Below, piece after piece: positions 1 through 11,690 of a stretch of DNA of 64,000 nucleotides (position 1 is the first letter of the stretch; each line of letters begins with the position of its first letter). This stretch comes from Hepsetus odoe (taxonomy: Eukaryota; Chordata; Actinopteri; Characiformes; Hepsetidae): contig CM029376.1 of NCBI GenBank assembly GCA_017165825.1, positions 24,888,743 through 24,952,742 on the forward strand, given 5' to 3'. Both the position numbers and the translations under genes were made by a program. The notes under the pieces were generated by a model, which worked only from the letters and a program-made list of their open reading frames with translations, ran no database searches and was not told the DNA's origin.

Positions 1-28
<28 letters not shown>

Positions 29-32
<4 letters not shown>

Positions 33-1110
33 TCTTGAAATGCATCCTTTCTCAACACGTTTCATTAAGGAACTACACAACACTTGTATAAAACGAACAA
101 AACTACAGTCAGTCATTTACACCAACCAGAAACATCGACGCTGGCCGAGCAGGAGTGATATTTTGAGCAATAATCTATCATTAAATGTGCATCATTTTTG
201 TGAAAGTAGCCTCAAAGGTTTCTATCATTTGGATTTCAAACATATCCTGGCTGATCACCCACATCTGGGCTCAGTTGCAAATGTCTGAATGTGATTTTTT
301 TGCCATCATTGCTATTTATAAGACAGCAATGTAATGAGAATAATACAATGTAAAACTCCCTTCCATCATTCCCTTCTATCAGAAAAAAGATGGATGTTGG
401 GAAAGGGTAAATGGGCTTAGCTTCAACATGCATCAATGCAAAGGTTCTTTAAAATTACTGTGGACTGTATTGGCCCATCCATCACAGACTGTTTAAACAT
501 TGTACAGAAATGTAAAAAAAAAGATGTTTTTGAGGTTTTCTTATGACAGCAGCAATATAAGATCAATGACGACAATAACGGTAAAGCCAAAGACTCTTCT
601 CTTTATGCTTTATGTGCCGAGCAGCAATGATTATTACACACTCAGTCATTAAAAATGACACTCGCCGTCAACGCTTTGTTTTGCCGTCGAAAAAAAAGAA
701 AAAGACGGCTGACAGTAAGGAAGATGAACGGCGAGTCGTCGACAGAAACCTGTGATCTATGTTCACTTCCACTGAAAGGTAATTATGCTCTGTGTCAGAT
801 ACAATTTTCCAGGCCTAATTTCAACTTGCTGATGGATCTAATGGGCCTTTCCATCCTCATACTCCTCTCCATGTCTTTGACGGTATTAGCGTTGTCAAAA
901 GACACGCTTGAGGTTTTTCTTTTCTTCTAAAGGAGCCGAGGTTCAGACGAAGGTGTGCTTTGCTGCCTTTTTAATGTTTTTTAATGGCACAGGTGTTAAT
1001 TGAGGGGTTAGTTGCAATATCATCCTAGACTGATGAACTTCAAGTGAGAACTTCAGTTCATTTCTACGAATGAGCGATCAGAGAGCTTTAAACTATGAAG
1101 AGGTGCTTTA
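29..1110. other. AT-rich intergenic, nothing recognised
   Basis: After the edge (TA)n tract (1-28) the sequence is unique and AT-rich, with no motif cluster, repeat or credible frame. Confidence 0.4.
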
Positions 1111-1381
1111 AGTGAAAGTGAAAGTGACTATTCTTGTCATTGCGAGGTCACAGCACAGCACACGTGAACCAAAACGAAATTGGACCTCTGCATTTAACCC
1201 ATGCACACAAACACCGTGCAGCAGTGGGCAGCTATTGAAAGCGCCCGGGGAGCAGTGATGGGGACGGTACCTTGCTCAAGGGTACCTACTGGTGGGGAAT
1301 TGGCAACCTACGGGTGGGGAATTGAACCCACAATCTTCCGATGTTGGGGCAACTCCCTAACCACTAGGCCACTGCTGCCCC
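1111..1381 (-). mobile_element. SINE-A copy, near full length
   Basis: tRNA-derived SINE, read on the minus strand: a head with a pol III A box (TGGCCTAGTGGTTAGGG) and an altered B-box region, a body with GAGCAAGGTACCGTCCCC, and a tail ending in GTCACTTTCACTTTCACTT. Near-identical sequence recurs about 20 times to 41 kb. I call the family SINE-A because I do not recall its published name. Confidence 0.85.
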
Positions 1382-1382
1382 A

Positions 1383-1480
1383 AGAAACCCTTTAGAAACC
1401 CTTTAAAATGGTTCTGCAGCACCAGAAAGGGTTCTATCGTAACTATTGTTAAGAATAGCTCAGAATTAAAGGTTCTGGAG
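1383..1480. repeat. GGTTCT/AGAACC-rich repeat fragment
   Basis: Repeated GAAACCCTTTAGAAACCC, AATGGTTCTGCAG and AAAGGGTTCT motifs match a dispersed fish repeat also seen near 30.3-30.8 kb and 46.9-47.8 kb. Probably a non-autonomous DNA transposon; the superfamily is not identified. Confidence 0.45.
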
Positions 1481-1850
1481 GTGTCAGAACTAAAGATGCT
1501 GAGAAATTTGTTGGGTGTGACGTGGGTGGACAGAATTAGAAATGAGTATATTAGAGGGACAGTTCAGGTTGGACATCTTGGAGACAAAGTTGGAGGAGCA
1601 ATACTGTGTTGGTTTGGACATGTCCAGAGGAGAGACGAGGATTATACAAGTATCAGGGGAAGGATGTTGGGGATGAAGCTGCCAGGAAAGGGGAAAAGAG
1701 GAAGACCAAAGAAGAGGTTTATGGATGTGGTGAGAGAGGAAATGCAGGTGATCGGTGTGAGTGAGGAAGATGGAGAGGACCAGAAGAAATGGAAACTGAT
1801 GATCCGCAGTGGCGATTCCTAAACGGGAGAAGCCGAAAGAAGAAGAAGAT
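1475..1850 (+). mobile_element. Non-LTR retrotransposon 3' end (coding tail and (GAA)n tail)
   Basis: The plus frame at 1481-1822 encodes a typical C-terminus of a fish non-LTR retrotransposon polyprotein: LRNLLGVTWVDRIRNEYIRG, then WFGHVQRRDE, then PGKGKRGRPKKRFMDVVREE. It stops at 1822 and is followed by GGGAGAAGCCGAAAGAAGAAGAAG, a (GAA)n 3' tail. The start is a 5' truncation, as is usual for such elements. The frame is open but lacks endonuclease and reverse transcriptase, so it is dead. Clade not assigned. Confidence 0.8.
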
Positions 1851-2022
1851 GCACATGGCTGTGGACTGCGGAAATCCATAAAGACGAGGAAAACAAGCAC
1901 ATTTCACAGTGGCCCAGTGGGCCTTTACTGGAAATTGAAGAAACCGATGCACCACCGAACCGCCCTCGTCTGAAAGTCTTGCAGTCCTACGTTCGGTGTT
2001 ATTTGCTCTGCTTGAGCTACCC

Positions 2023-2215
2023 TTGAAAGTGAAAGTGACTACATGTCATTGTGAAGCACAGCATACAGTGAACCACCACAAAACTCTTTCTCTGCATCTC
2101 ACCCTTATACACTGGGGTGCATGATGGGGACAGTACCTTACTCAAGAGTATCTCAGGGCAACCTACTGGTCCAGGAATCAACCCATCGGCCTTCAGATCC
2201 TGGTGTCTAGTCTAT
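2023..2215 (-). mobile_element. SINE-A copy, diverged
   Basis: Tail (GTGAAAGTGACTACATGTC), body and part of the head are recognisable. The B box has decayed and the A-box end is missing. Confidence 0.65.
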
Positions 2216-2712
2216 GAGAGTGTCAAACAGTGTGTCTAACTGATTTGATGAATTGATTTGGGACAATAGTGTGATGATTTAGGCCTTCAGTTAGCTCAGC
2301 TTCCCTGACCTGTCTTCCACACACATCAGCTCCAGTCCTACTGAAAAGAGATGTCTTAGCTCGATGGCTTTGTTTAAGGAGATGGAAAAATGACTTTATT
2401 TCTGAACTATTGCTTTGACAGTGAAAGTGGCAGAGAAAGAAAACCAAAAGTCCGTCATATCACACATGGGAGTCCAGCAAACTCAGTTTTCACACTAACT
2501 CCCTCTGCCATGTCTTCTTTATGTATTCTAATCCACCGTCTTGTCATGGCGAGCTGGAAGGGACGGGTCTCCAGGGACAGAAGAAGAGGAAGCTGTTGGT
2601 TCTGTTTAAAATTAAACCCAACGAAAGCAGCCGTTTATCACATTATCACCTTCTCGTGCCACTTTGCATAAGAGTGAACGCCTTTCAGGTCACTGCAGTC
2701 TCTTTCAGTCCC

Positions 2713-2758
2713 TCACACACACACACACACACACGCACACACGCACACACACACACAC

Positions 2759-2800
<42 letters not shown>
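2713..2800. repeat. (CA)n microsatellite
   Basis: About 43 dinucleotide units with a few interruptions. A second (CA)n lies at 2936-2968. Confidence 0.95.
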
Positions 2801-2803
<3 letters not shown>

Positions 2804-2964
2804 CTGGAGTGTACTGGCTTATTTGTAAGGTGGTTTTATTGTCAACAACCTAAAGATGAATCCCCAAACTGTTTTTTAGGGACCTTTGGGCTCCAGAAAG
2901 GACTAAATACATTCTACATACACCCCGACACTCTACACACACACACACACACTCACACACACAC

Positions 2965-3260
2965 AAACACATGTCCACAGCCATTGTGAGAGTCTTTGGC
3001 CCATTACTGCGATCCTCGCTCCAGCACTAATGGCGAGTGAGGAAAACATGCAGCGCCAAATAATGATACGCAGATGAGCTGGAGACGGCCGCGCCGTGAT
3101 GGACAGCGCACCAAATGGAAGGGAAAATGAAGTCGCACTTGCTGAAGTCAACGTGTTTTTAGCTTTCTTGTTAGCACGGCTCCATTTTGCCATAGAACAG
3201 TGGCAGCCCATAGACCAAATTGGGCCTGCGTGAGAAGACATTAGGTGACTGGCCTTATGG
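2965..3260. promoter_or_regulatory. Conserved-looking non-coding block
   Basis: Repeat-free sequence next to (CA)n tracts, with CGCCAAATAATGATACGC and GCAGATGAGC motifs and balanced base composition. Possible enhancer; no motif is decisive. Confidence 0.25.
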
Positions 3261-4289
3261 AAAGCGCTGACCCATAAACCAGCTCAGCGAGGACATATCT
3301 GTGGCCCGTTCACTTCCATCTCATTATAACATGTAAAGAAGGAGCAAGCCTGCTTTTCCATCTAGCTACAGAGCTGAGAGTCGGATGCATTGCTGTCCAG
3401 AAGAACCTTGGACCATCTCTGCTCATGTGTAACTGTGTCTCACTTGGCGCTAAAGGGTAGAGCCTGTCTGACTGACCATTACACAACACATTTCCATAGA
3501 CTTCATTTAGCATTATGGACAGCCCTTGGTTTCGCCTAAGGCTACTTGGGCATTTCCCACTGGGCATGCTCAACATATTGTGTGTTGCTTGGCTGCTGCT
3601 TTAAATGCCCCAGTGCAAGTGCCATCAAGCAGCTTAATATGAAATGATACAGGTTTGTTAAAATCATAACAGTGCTGTATGTGGTTCTAAGCATTTCTGA
3701 ATTGTGAACTTTTCTGAAACGCAACTGGACCCACGACAGAACTCGGAGGAACCCCTTAAAATAACTACACTGACAAACTGCGCTAATACATTTGTATATT
3801 CCCATCTTCTGATGTACTTTCTACCTAATCACCACATTTTTATTATAATGTGAGAACATGGCCAGATGGCCGTATTATTGGGAGGCTACAAGGGCTTTTG
3901 CAAGTGTGACAGAATTTCTCAAACTAATCATTTTACAAAGTAGGATATAGTTCTGGGGAGATGCTGGCGGCGGGGTAATGTTGTTTATTGAAATAGTTCA
4001 GTGTGCATATGCTGACGATATGGAGATGGCCTATGTTTTATGGATGAGGTTGTTACCATTTAGAGCAGAGATTGTGACCGAGGGTCTGGGGCGGAAAAAA
4101 AAAATGCATATTATATTTCGGCAGCAGACTGTCACTTTAAATCAAAGCTAACAACTAGATTAGCAGATTAACGCACGAAAATGTCCCTTTATACTCAGTC
4201 ACATGAATGAATTTACAAAGAACTGACTTAAAAAAAAAAAAATCCATTAACATAATGCAATATGTTCCCGTGTCCTTTCTTTTTTTTCA

Positions 4290-5165
4290 GGCAGGTAAAT
4301 TGGTTTGGATGCTGCTGAGGCGGAGCTGTGATTCTATTTATTCCCTAATTTACAGCAATTCAGCACGGATGCACATTTCCTTCTCATTAGAGCCAGAAGC
4401 TCATAATAGACACCGTTCCTACGCTGAATAATTCATGCTTCTGATTGGCTGGGTTGCTCATTTTCAGGGCGCCTGATAGGCTGACGGAGAGACGAAGTCT
4501 GCGAACCCCACGGAGGAAGAGGTGCGCTAATGAGGGCCATTTCTCATTCCAAATAGGGACAAACGAGACTTAATATGGCTCATTTTCGAGGGTGTACGGG
4601 CAACGGGACAGCATGTCGGCCTCTCTCAGGCTCAGATCCGGGGTTCAAAGGTGGCCCGTGTGTTGGGGCTGCTCTCGGAGGGGGGACATGATATTAGCTC
4701 GATAAGGCAAACGATTTAATTAAGGGCAGAGGTCGATGAAATCTGCCAACCTTCTGCATTACCTCAATTACTGACACATCCTCTGTAGGCCGTCCTGGAT
4801 GAGCGTGCTTATTAAAGCCACACTTTGTCAGAGATTAGCTAAAGTGGCTGTCAATCAATTAGGCAGCAGAGGCCTCTGGGCTACTGGGGGAGCCCGAGTG
4901 GAGAAAAGGAGCACGTTGACAGCTCCCATTGACATGACTATGAATGATCCTTCACTAATGGGGCTCCATGGAGGTATCACAAGATCAAGTGTCAAGATGA
5001 GCACTATGTGGCCTGTGTGCCAGCGAGGCTGCAGCGAGCATCAACTTTGAATTGGGAGAAAAGCCATTAGTGAAGGAATTTAAGAACACAATAGAGGAGA
5101 CATTGATAATGATGATAATTCCCTGTGCAACTGTGGAATATAAATTCCCCATCTGCGTTTGCTGT
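4290..5165. promoter_or_regulatory. Conserved-looking non-coding block with PBX-MEIS site
   Basis: This is nearly 900 bases of repeat-free sequence with many homeodomain-type cores (GATTTAATTAAGG near 4709, CATTACCTCAATTACTG near 4758) and an exact inverted TGATTGACAG composite (CTGTCAATCA) at 4848-4857, directly followed by ATTAGG. The density of motifs and lack of repeats are what old developmental enhancers look like. No open frame is credible. Conservation itself was not measured. Confidence 0.45.
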
Positions 5166-6097
5166 AAAGACTCTTCATTTTAACATGTTAATTTTGGTTT
5201 ATAATGTATACATTCTATGCATTCATGACAAAATTTGATTACAATCTATTCTGAAATGCCCATTTATGTAAGAACCAATCGCCTAATACAAATTCCTAGA
5301 GGTGTCTCTGGGCCAAATGTGATGCTGAGGATTAAAAGGAAATTCCACCATTACATTTCTGGATTATGAAATAGTTTGGATGAAAACAAAGACATTCTGA
5401 CTCGTTTGGTGTGAAATGCACTTTTATTATAGAGTGAGAGGTGAAAGGAACCAGATATCTAAAAAGCTAAAAAAGAAAGTTATTGCATGAAATTATTTCA
5501 TGCTTGATACACTGTTTTAATGGAGTTTGTAGAAGATTTTGGCCTAAAAATAAAAATCCATTTAAAATCCATAAAAATCCACATTCATACTAACGCAACA
5601 CCTAATATGTTTACACCATAAAAATATCTAATTACAATGTGTTTTATAACATTTTGTATGTCTAAAGCATAAAAAAAACCCTGATGGCATAAAGGTCGGT
5701 AAATGAGGTCGTAGGTGACACAATGTTTGAAGGGTTAGGCAATACCTACAGCCCCTTGGATGAGTCAGTATCCGCTGCCTAAATAACCCCATTTGTTTTA
5801 ACAACCCACAAGAATAACCCACAATTACCCACAATTCCAAAGGGAGCCCTTCTGCCATGCTAGCCGTGTTCCCTTCTTCTCCACCTTCCCCCTTTCTTCT
5901 TTTCTGTATGAAACAAACAACATCATGCCCCCCCACCCCCTTTTCCTCCTCGTACCCCACCTGGCACCGAATGCCCCCCTGGCGCTCGACCGTGCCCCCA
6001 GCGCTTGGCAAGTGCCAGCACAGGAAATCTCAGGTGACAGTCACCTGGAAAGCTCTCAGGCCCACAGCAGCTGGAGGGGCTTTGATTGCCTCCCATC

Positions 6098-6103
6098 AAC
6101 ACA

Positions 6104-6141
<38 letters not shown>

Positions 6142-6309
6142 CACGCAGATACACACACACGCACACACACACGCACACACACACAAACACACGCAGCCCC
6201 AACAGCCCCAGCACATCAATCGCCTGTCAATCTCACTCAACCTTAACCAGGAAGCAGTCAACCGGACAAAGAAAGAGAAAGGGACAGAGAAAGAAAGAGA
6301 GAGGAGAGG

Positions 6310-6380
<71 letters not shown>

Positions 6381-6396
6381 AGCAGAGAGAGAGAAA
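6098..6396. repeat. (CA)n and (GA)n compound region
   Basis: (CA)n at 6098-6194 and (GA)n at 6271-6396, separated by 76 bases of unique sequence. The overlapping open frames on both strands are artefacts of these repeats. Confidence 0.95.
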
Positions 6397-6419
6397 GATG
6401 ATGGGGGCTGGGCTAGGGG

Positions 6420-6627
6420 GGGCTGTGGTCGCTTGCCAATGGTTCAAATTAATTGCTACATAAGAAAAAATGGAGAGATAATTATTTGTGCTTTCCTGTC
6501 AGTGCTGGAGGGGAGATGACCTCATTAACTTGCAGCTTGTACACAATTCAATTACCGAGATATGGAAAATACATTTTTGATTACTTTGGTGACTGGGGCT
6601 CCATTCATCTCCATTTCTGTCCTCCGA

Positions 6628-6630
<3 letters not shown>
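6420..6630. promoter_or_regulatory. Conserved-looking non-coding block between microsatellites
   Basis: About 200 bases of unique sequence lie between a (GA)n tract and a (GT)n tract, with TTCAAATTAATTGC, GACCTCATTAACTTG and ATTCAATTACCGAG, three homeodomain-type sites in about 110 bases. Confidence 0.35.
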
Positions 6631-6662
<32 letters not shown>

Positions 6663-7551
6663 GTGAATACTCATGGACACTCGTGCCTCAAGCTGTTGGT
6701 TTGTGTGTTAGAAGAGCTTAAATGGCTCTGCTAGGTTACACTGCTTTTCCTAATTAAGAGCAAAATCGTGAACCCCGGGCCACTGGTCATCTGAGCCGTG
6801 TGTAAGTGCTGGACTTACAGCAGGCCCTTTAAACACAGCGCATCCTCTCCTACCCTCAGTCCATCCAACAGTGTCAGATTAAATTCTTTATTCATTTATT
6901 TTGACTTCAATATATCGTCTGGTTGCTGAGCTGTGTTTGAATATTGTGGGTTTTCCATTTGTTTAGCAGCTGCTTTTTACATTTTGGGGTCATTTCACGA
7001 CCCTTTGCAGGAACCCTGCAAAGTTGACTATTTATTGATGAAATTTAGCACGTCATTATTCAGAAACTAACATGAAATTAATATATGCATTCTGTAAACA
7101 TGAAGTTTGGACCCCAAATGCAAACTCTTCGGGACAGGAATGAAATCTGGGTCCAAGTAACCAACCCAAAATTTAGAACATATTTTTACACTTTTCTTTC
7201 TATGGCCAGTTTTAAGAAAACCTGATCCAAAATTCACCATACATAATAATACATACATAATAATACATATATAAATAAAAATCAGAAAATCCATTTGATT
7301 TTTTTTTTTACAAAAAATGATGTGACATTAACAAACACTTATAAAGATATTTTTGTAAATGCTCTTTTTTATGACAATAAATATAAATCCTACTACCGGT
7401 AAAATGTATATGTTTTAAATTCTAAATGATTTTGGAGTGCACACACACACACACACACCCTGAATGTCCATAAAAGATGCTGGTGTTTCGTTATCACTGA
7501 GATTCACATGTGTCACATTTGATGTTCTGACCCTCAGTGCACATAACGTTT

Positions 7552-7764
7552 GATCAGAAGGTCCTGGGTTCAAATCCCAGACCAGTAGGTTGTCCTCAGT
7601 TACCCCTGAGCAAGGTACCGTCCCCATCACTGCTCCATGGACACTTTAAATAGCTGCCACCTGCTCCACGGTGTGTGTGGGTGATATGCAGAGGTTGAAT
7701 TGTGTTTGCGGTTCAGTGCGTGGTGTGCTGCTTTGCAATGACACAGTCACTTTCACTTTCACTT
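7552..7764 (+). mobile_element. SINE-A copy, 5' truncated
   Basis: Starts near the B box (GGTTCAAATCCCAGACCAG) and runs through GAGCAAGGTACCGTCCCC to the tail GTCACTTTCACTTTCACTT. Confidence 0.75.
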
Positions 7765-8227
7765 GAATGGACTTGACCAGTCATTAGTTACAGTGAATTG
7801 GCACATTTCATGGTTCCTGGTTGAAATAATATCTAGTGTCTAACAATAATATGACACGGTTCTGCTATGAAACCATCCTTTGCTATTCGCCTTAATCAGT
7901 TTCTCAGGATCAGTAAAGTTTTTCTGCAACTTACAGTCTCACTGTAAACCTCACTGTCAGATTTACTGACATTAGAACTATAAATGACTGATCTGCAAAT
8001 GTTATCACTTTACTGTAAAACATGGAAACAAATGCAAAAAAAAAAAAAACAATTCATTGTGATTTGATGTGTGTGTATCGTTTTCTTCTGCTCGTAATAC
8101 GTTTGTAGAAAACTGCAGATATAATGCTTTTCTTTACTCCATCAGTAACTGTTTCGGCGGCGGCATGTTCTTTCACCAACAACATGTAAAATTTCCGCTT
8201 TACTGGGCAATAAAGATGATCGACAGT

Positions 8228-8275
8228 AATCTAATCTAATCTAATGTAATCTAATCTAATACAATCTACTCTATT
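8228..8275. repeat. (TAATC)n pentanucleotide repeat
   Basis: About nine imperfect copies of CTAAT/TAATC. Confidence 0.85.
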
Positions 8276-8894
8276 CTGCAAAGTCTTCTGCTGCATACGA
8301 ATCAGCCCAAACCTGGTATTTATACATGAAAATTAACATTAAACATGAGTTTCATTCCTCCTTCCCCCCAGGGTGGGTTTTGTTCTCTCCTTCACATGTC
8401 TTTTCTCGTTCCTCCTGTTTTTCATGTGCTAGAAAAAGAAGATCCTTCTGCACGCTGCTCATGGTTACTGAAGAAACGTTACCTCCACATATTCAACGTA
8501 GTCAATCAAGCAAAAGACCTCAGCCTCCTGCACAGCTGCTCCGCCGCAGAAAGGAAAGGGGGGTGGGGAGACCCCTTTATCGTGCTGGATGGAGAGACGT
8601 CCAGCTGTTTCAGAATGATTGTTTGTGATGAAAAGCAACTCTGGTGCTTTTGCATAAGCTCTCGCACTGCCGAAGGCATCACCGTGTGTGTGTGTGTGTG
8701 TGTGGTGGGGGGGCTGTATTTTCTGAATAAGAAGGCCATGCTGGCAATGATCTACTGTATAATTAGGCTCTTTAAGGCTCAGGCCCTTATTGGTGTGTTT
8801 TGGGTGAAACCCAAACTGGGGGTATTTAGGACTGTCCAGCTTCATGTGCTAACATCATGTGGCACATATTCTATATACGCTCTCTCTTTCTTTA

Positions 8895-9129
8895 GGCCCC
8901 AGGGACTAGGTCCCAGGATTGGAAGGTCGTGGGTTCAAGTCCCAGAACAGCTGGTTGCCCTAAGGTACCTTTGAGCAAGGTACCGTCCCCATCCCCGCTC
9001 CCTGGATGCTGGATATAGCTGCCCCCTGCTGCATGGTGTCTGAGGGTTAAATGCAGAGAATGTATTTGCCTGTGGTTCACTGGGTGCTGTGCTCTGTTTC
9101 ACAATGACAAATAGTCACTTTCACTTTCA
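8895..9129 (+). mobile_element. SINE-A copy, near full length
   Basis: Shows AGGGACTAGGTCCCAGGATT, a B box (GGGTTCAAGTCCC), the GAGCAAGGTACCGTCCCC body and a complete tail. The A box proper is lost. Its tail forms one arm of the palindrome at 9107-9186. Confidence 0.75.
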
Positions 9130-9186
9130 TGTGTATATACATATATATATACACATACTCTCAGATATGTGAAAGTGACTATTTGT
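9107..9186. repeat. 80-base palindrome with 18-base perfect arms
   Basis: ACAAATAGTCACTTTCAC (9107-9124) and its exact reverse complement (9169-9186) flank a spacer that itself contains a (TA)-rich palindrome, TGTATATACATATATATATA then CACA. The arms are SINE-A tail ends in opposite orientation. Confidence 0.85.
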
Positions 9187-9480
9187 GCATATGCTCTTAA
9201 TACATCTCTCCTCTTCTTCCTGCTGTCCTCTGCATCTTCCTCTTTCACACCGACCCCCTGCATGTCCTCTCTCACCACATCCACAAACCTCTTCCTCCTT
9301 CCTCTTCTCCTCTTTCTGGGCAGCTCCATCCTCAACATCCTTCTCTTGATATCCTCCTCGTCTCTCTTCTGGACATGTCCACACTCAGTCTCACTTTTCT
9401 GACTTCAAGTTGTTCAGCCTGAGTTGTCCCTCTAATAAAGTTCTTCCTGGTCCTGTCCACCATCATCACTCCCAACGTTG
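9187..9480 (-). mobile_element. Non-LTR retrotransposon 3' fragment
   Basis: The minus strand encodes a decayed version of the tail seen at 1475-1850 (LRMELPRKRRRGRRKRFVDVVREDM). The plus strand shows the mirrored TGCATGTCCTCTCTCACCAC and TCCCTCTAATAAAG sequence shared with 17395-17735. Confidence 0.7.
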
Positions 9481-11477
9481 TCGATTACTGATAAAATATT
9501 CCTCGTGGCTGGTTTATGTTTTTATTCCTTATGCAAATTTTTCAGTGTTTCTTTTACATGTCTCATCCCCATCAGGAGACCTTATTGACTATTCAATATA
9601 TTTACAAATACAGATATTTACGTTCCATCGCTTTCCATCTTGTCATCTGCAGCCCGTTACTGTTCTGTGCTGCTTCCTCTGCTGGAGCCTGCGGGTAAAG
9701 AAAAGCCAGAAGTTGAGCAGATGTGTCTTTTTGCTGTATGTGGATATTCAGCATCACCCTTCACTGGACTGGCATCACCACGCCAGCCCCCTTTGTTTAC
9801 CCAGAGCAGAAGTGCGGTGTGCGTTACAGGCTGAAGATGTGTGTGGAGATGTGGAGGTGTCAGGGGAGTTGCATGAGCTTCGCCTCACTATTCCCTGGGC
9901 TGGACTCAGATGGGCCTTTTCTACCCCTCAGACGACGAGGGAAAAGAGAAGTGGAACACCTTCAGACGCAGACGTGCAAACAGACACACACACACACATA
10001 CACACACACTGGCCATTCAATGTCGTCCATTAGATTGAGAATTTAATAAAAATGTAATTACATTTAAAATTTATTTTATTTAAATTTATTATTTAAAGTT
10101 AGTTCAATTTGGTAAAGCATTTCCTGTGTTGACTCCTAGACTTCCTAGACTCAATAACCATACATCATTTTTAGAAACACAACACATTTTTATCATTAAG
10201 CTTTTCAATTTTTTTTCTTGTTTTTGTTTTGTGTAGATCTTTTTGCGTTGATTTTTATCTTTTCGTTTTAAGTGTAATCTTTTTTTTGTTTGTATGTATT
10301 TCTTTTTTTTTAAATTTTTATCAGAATTGCTTTCTTTCAGATTTTTCTGACTTCTATTTCTTGAAAGATACCTCACAAATAAATGGATTTTTATTATTGT
10401 TGTTGTTGTTATTGATAATAATAAATAAATAAATAATATTTAGGCTCATTAGCTTAAACAATATGGTGTAACATTTATACAGCATGAAAAGTTGAAATCC
10501 ATCAACTGACCAAACTCTGAGGACAACACTTTCCTCCCATCTTTCCTCGTGTGAAGCTCCAAATGCATTTTTTCAAAACTCGTTGGCCACTGGAGGAGAA
10601 AACAAACTGCTAATTTGGTGAATTGACCAAACAGATGCCCATGCTGGCATCACGGCGAGTGATGGGGGAGAGGGAGGGCCGCCAGAGAAGGTGAGCCAAC
10701 TGTGCCAGTGCTGGGCCATGGCTGGCTGTTGCATCACCGTGAATCAAACTTGCAATTAGATATCTGCGTCACTCAGAATAAGTTGGAATAGCCAGATCAC
10801 TAGTTACTAGAAAAAAACAGAGTATGTATTTCTGTAGGAGAACTGCAAGATATTATTGTTACTTACAGAAAACCTAAGCAGAACCATCATATTTAACTAT
10901 CAAACATGCTCAGGTAATAAAATATGTCCCATATTTACAGCAGAAATCAGCAGTAAGCTGTAATAATTATGTGTCCCATATGTATTCTATAAGGAGGTTC
11001 GCCACACACACACATGGAGAAGCATATTTATGTGTGTTGGGATGAAAAGCGCAGTTTTATTGTGGGATTTGTACAGTGTCAGAGTTCAGCTGGGCCTGAG
11101 GGAGCTGTGGTAATGAGGGATTACTCTTGCGATGCCATACAGCACTTGGAGAAAATCCACAGAGAGAGAGAGAGAGAGAGAGAGAGGAATAAAGAAGACT
11201 GTAATAGGATTACATCTGTTAACATCATGTGTGATAAGGGTAAGGGGTTTACAGGCACTGAGCTCAAGGGGATCCCTGCTCCCCTCCTCCTTTTCTCCCA
11301 ATATTCCCTCTCTCCCTCCGCTGCTGCCTTGCCGATGGGAACCAGACGCTCATGTACACACACATGCGCCGAGCGTGGGCGAGAGAAGGAAGGATGGAGC
11401 CTTCAGGCAGTGACCTCATTTGTGACAAAAGCCCTGTCTTAGAACAGAGAGAGAGAGAGAGAGAGAGAGCAAGAGAG

Positions 11478-11528
<51 letters not shown>

Positions 11529-11655
11529 CTCAAGAGAGCAGTCAGATATCTCTGGGCTCATTTGCATGCAGTCTTAATGAAAATGTTTGGCTTGTGCTCT
11601 TAATTAAAGAACATTTCCTTTGCCATTTGGACACACACTCACACACACTCACACA

Positions 11656-11690
<35 letters not shown>

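Larger units (their letters stand above)
2216..4289. other. Intergenic, mostly unremarkable
   Basis: Apart from the (CA)n tracts and the block at 2965-3260 I see nothing. 3300-3960 is unique with no motif clustering, and 3960-4200 begins to resemble the conserved-looking block that follows. Confidence 0.35.
5166..8894. other. Intergenic between annotated repeats
   Basis: AT-rich unique sequence at 5166-5860 and 6810-7440. A C-rich stretch at 5870-5990. Short (GT)n/(CA)n at 6630-6659, 7438-7458 and 8685-8703. The 209-codon frame at 8345-8974 ends inside a SINE and is not a gene. Confidence 0.35.

Noticed and set aside
5923..6447. Overlapping 125-174-codon frames on both strands
   Set aside because: They are translations of (CA)n and (GA)n microsatellites (His-Thr, Arg-Glu, Val-Cys and Leu-Ser repeats).
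8345..8974. 209-codon plus frame
   Set aside because: It runs through a (GT)n tract and ends inside a SINE-A copy; no recognisable domain.
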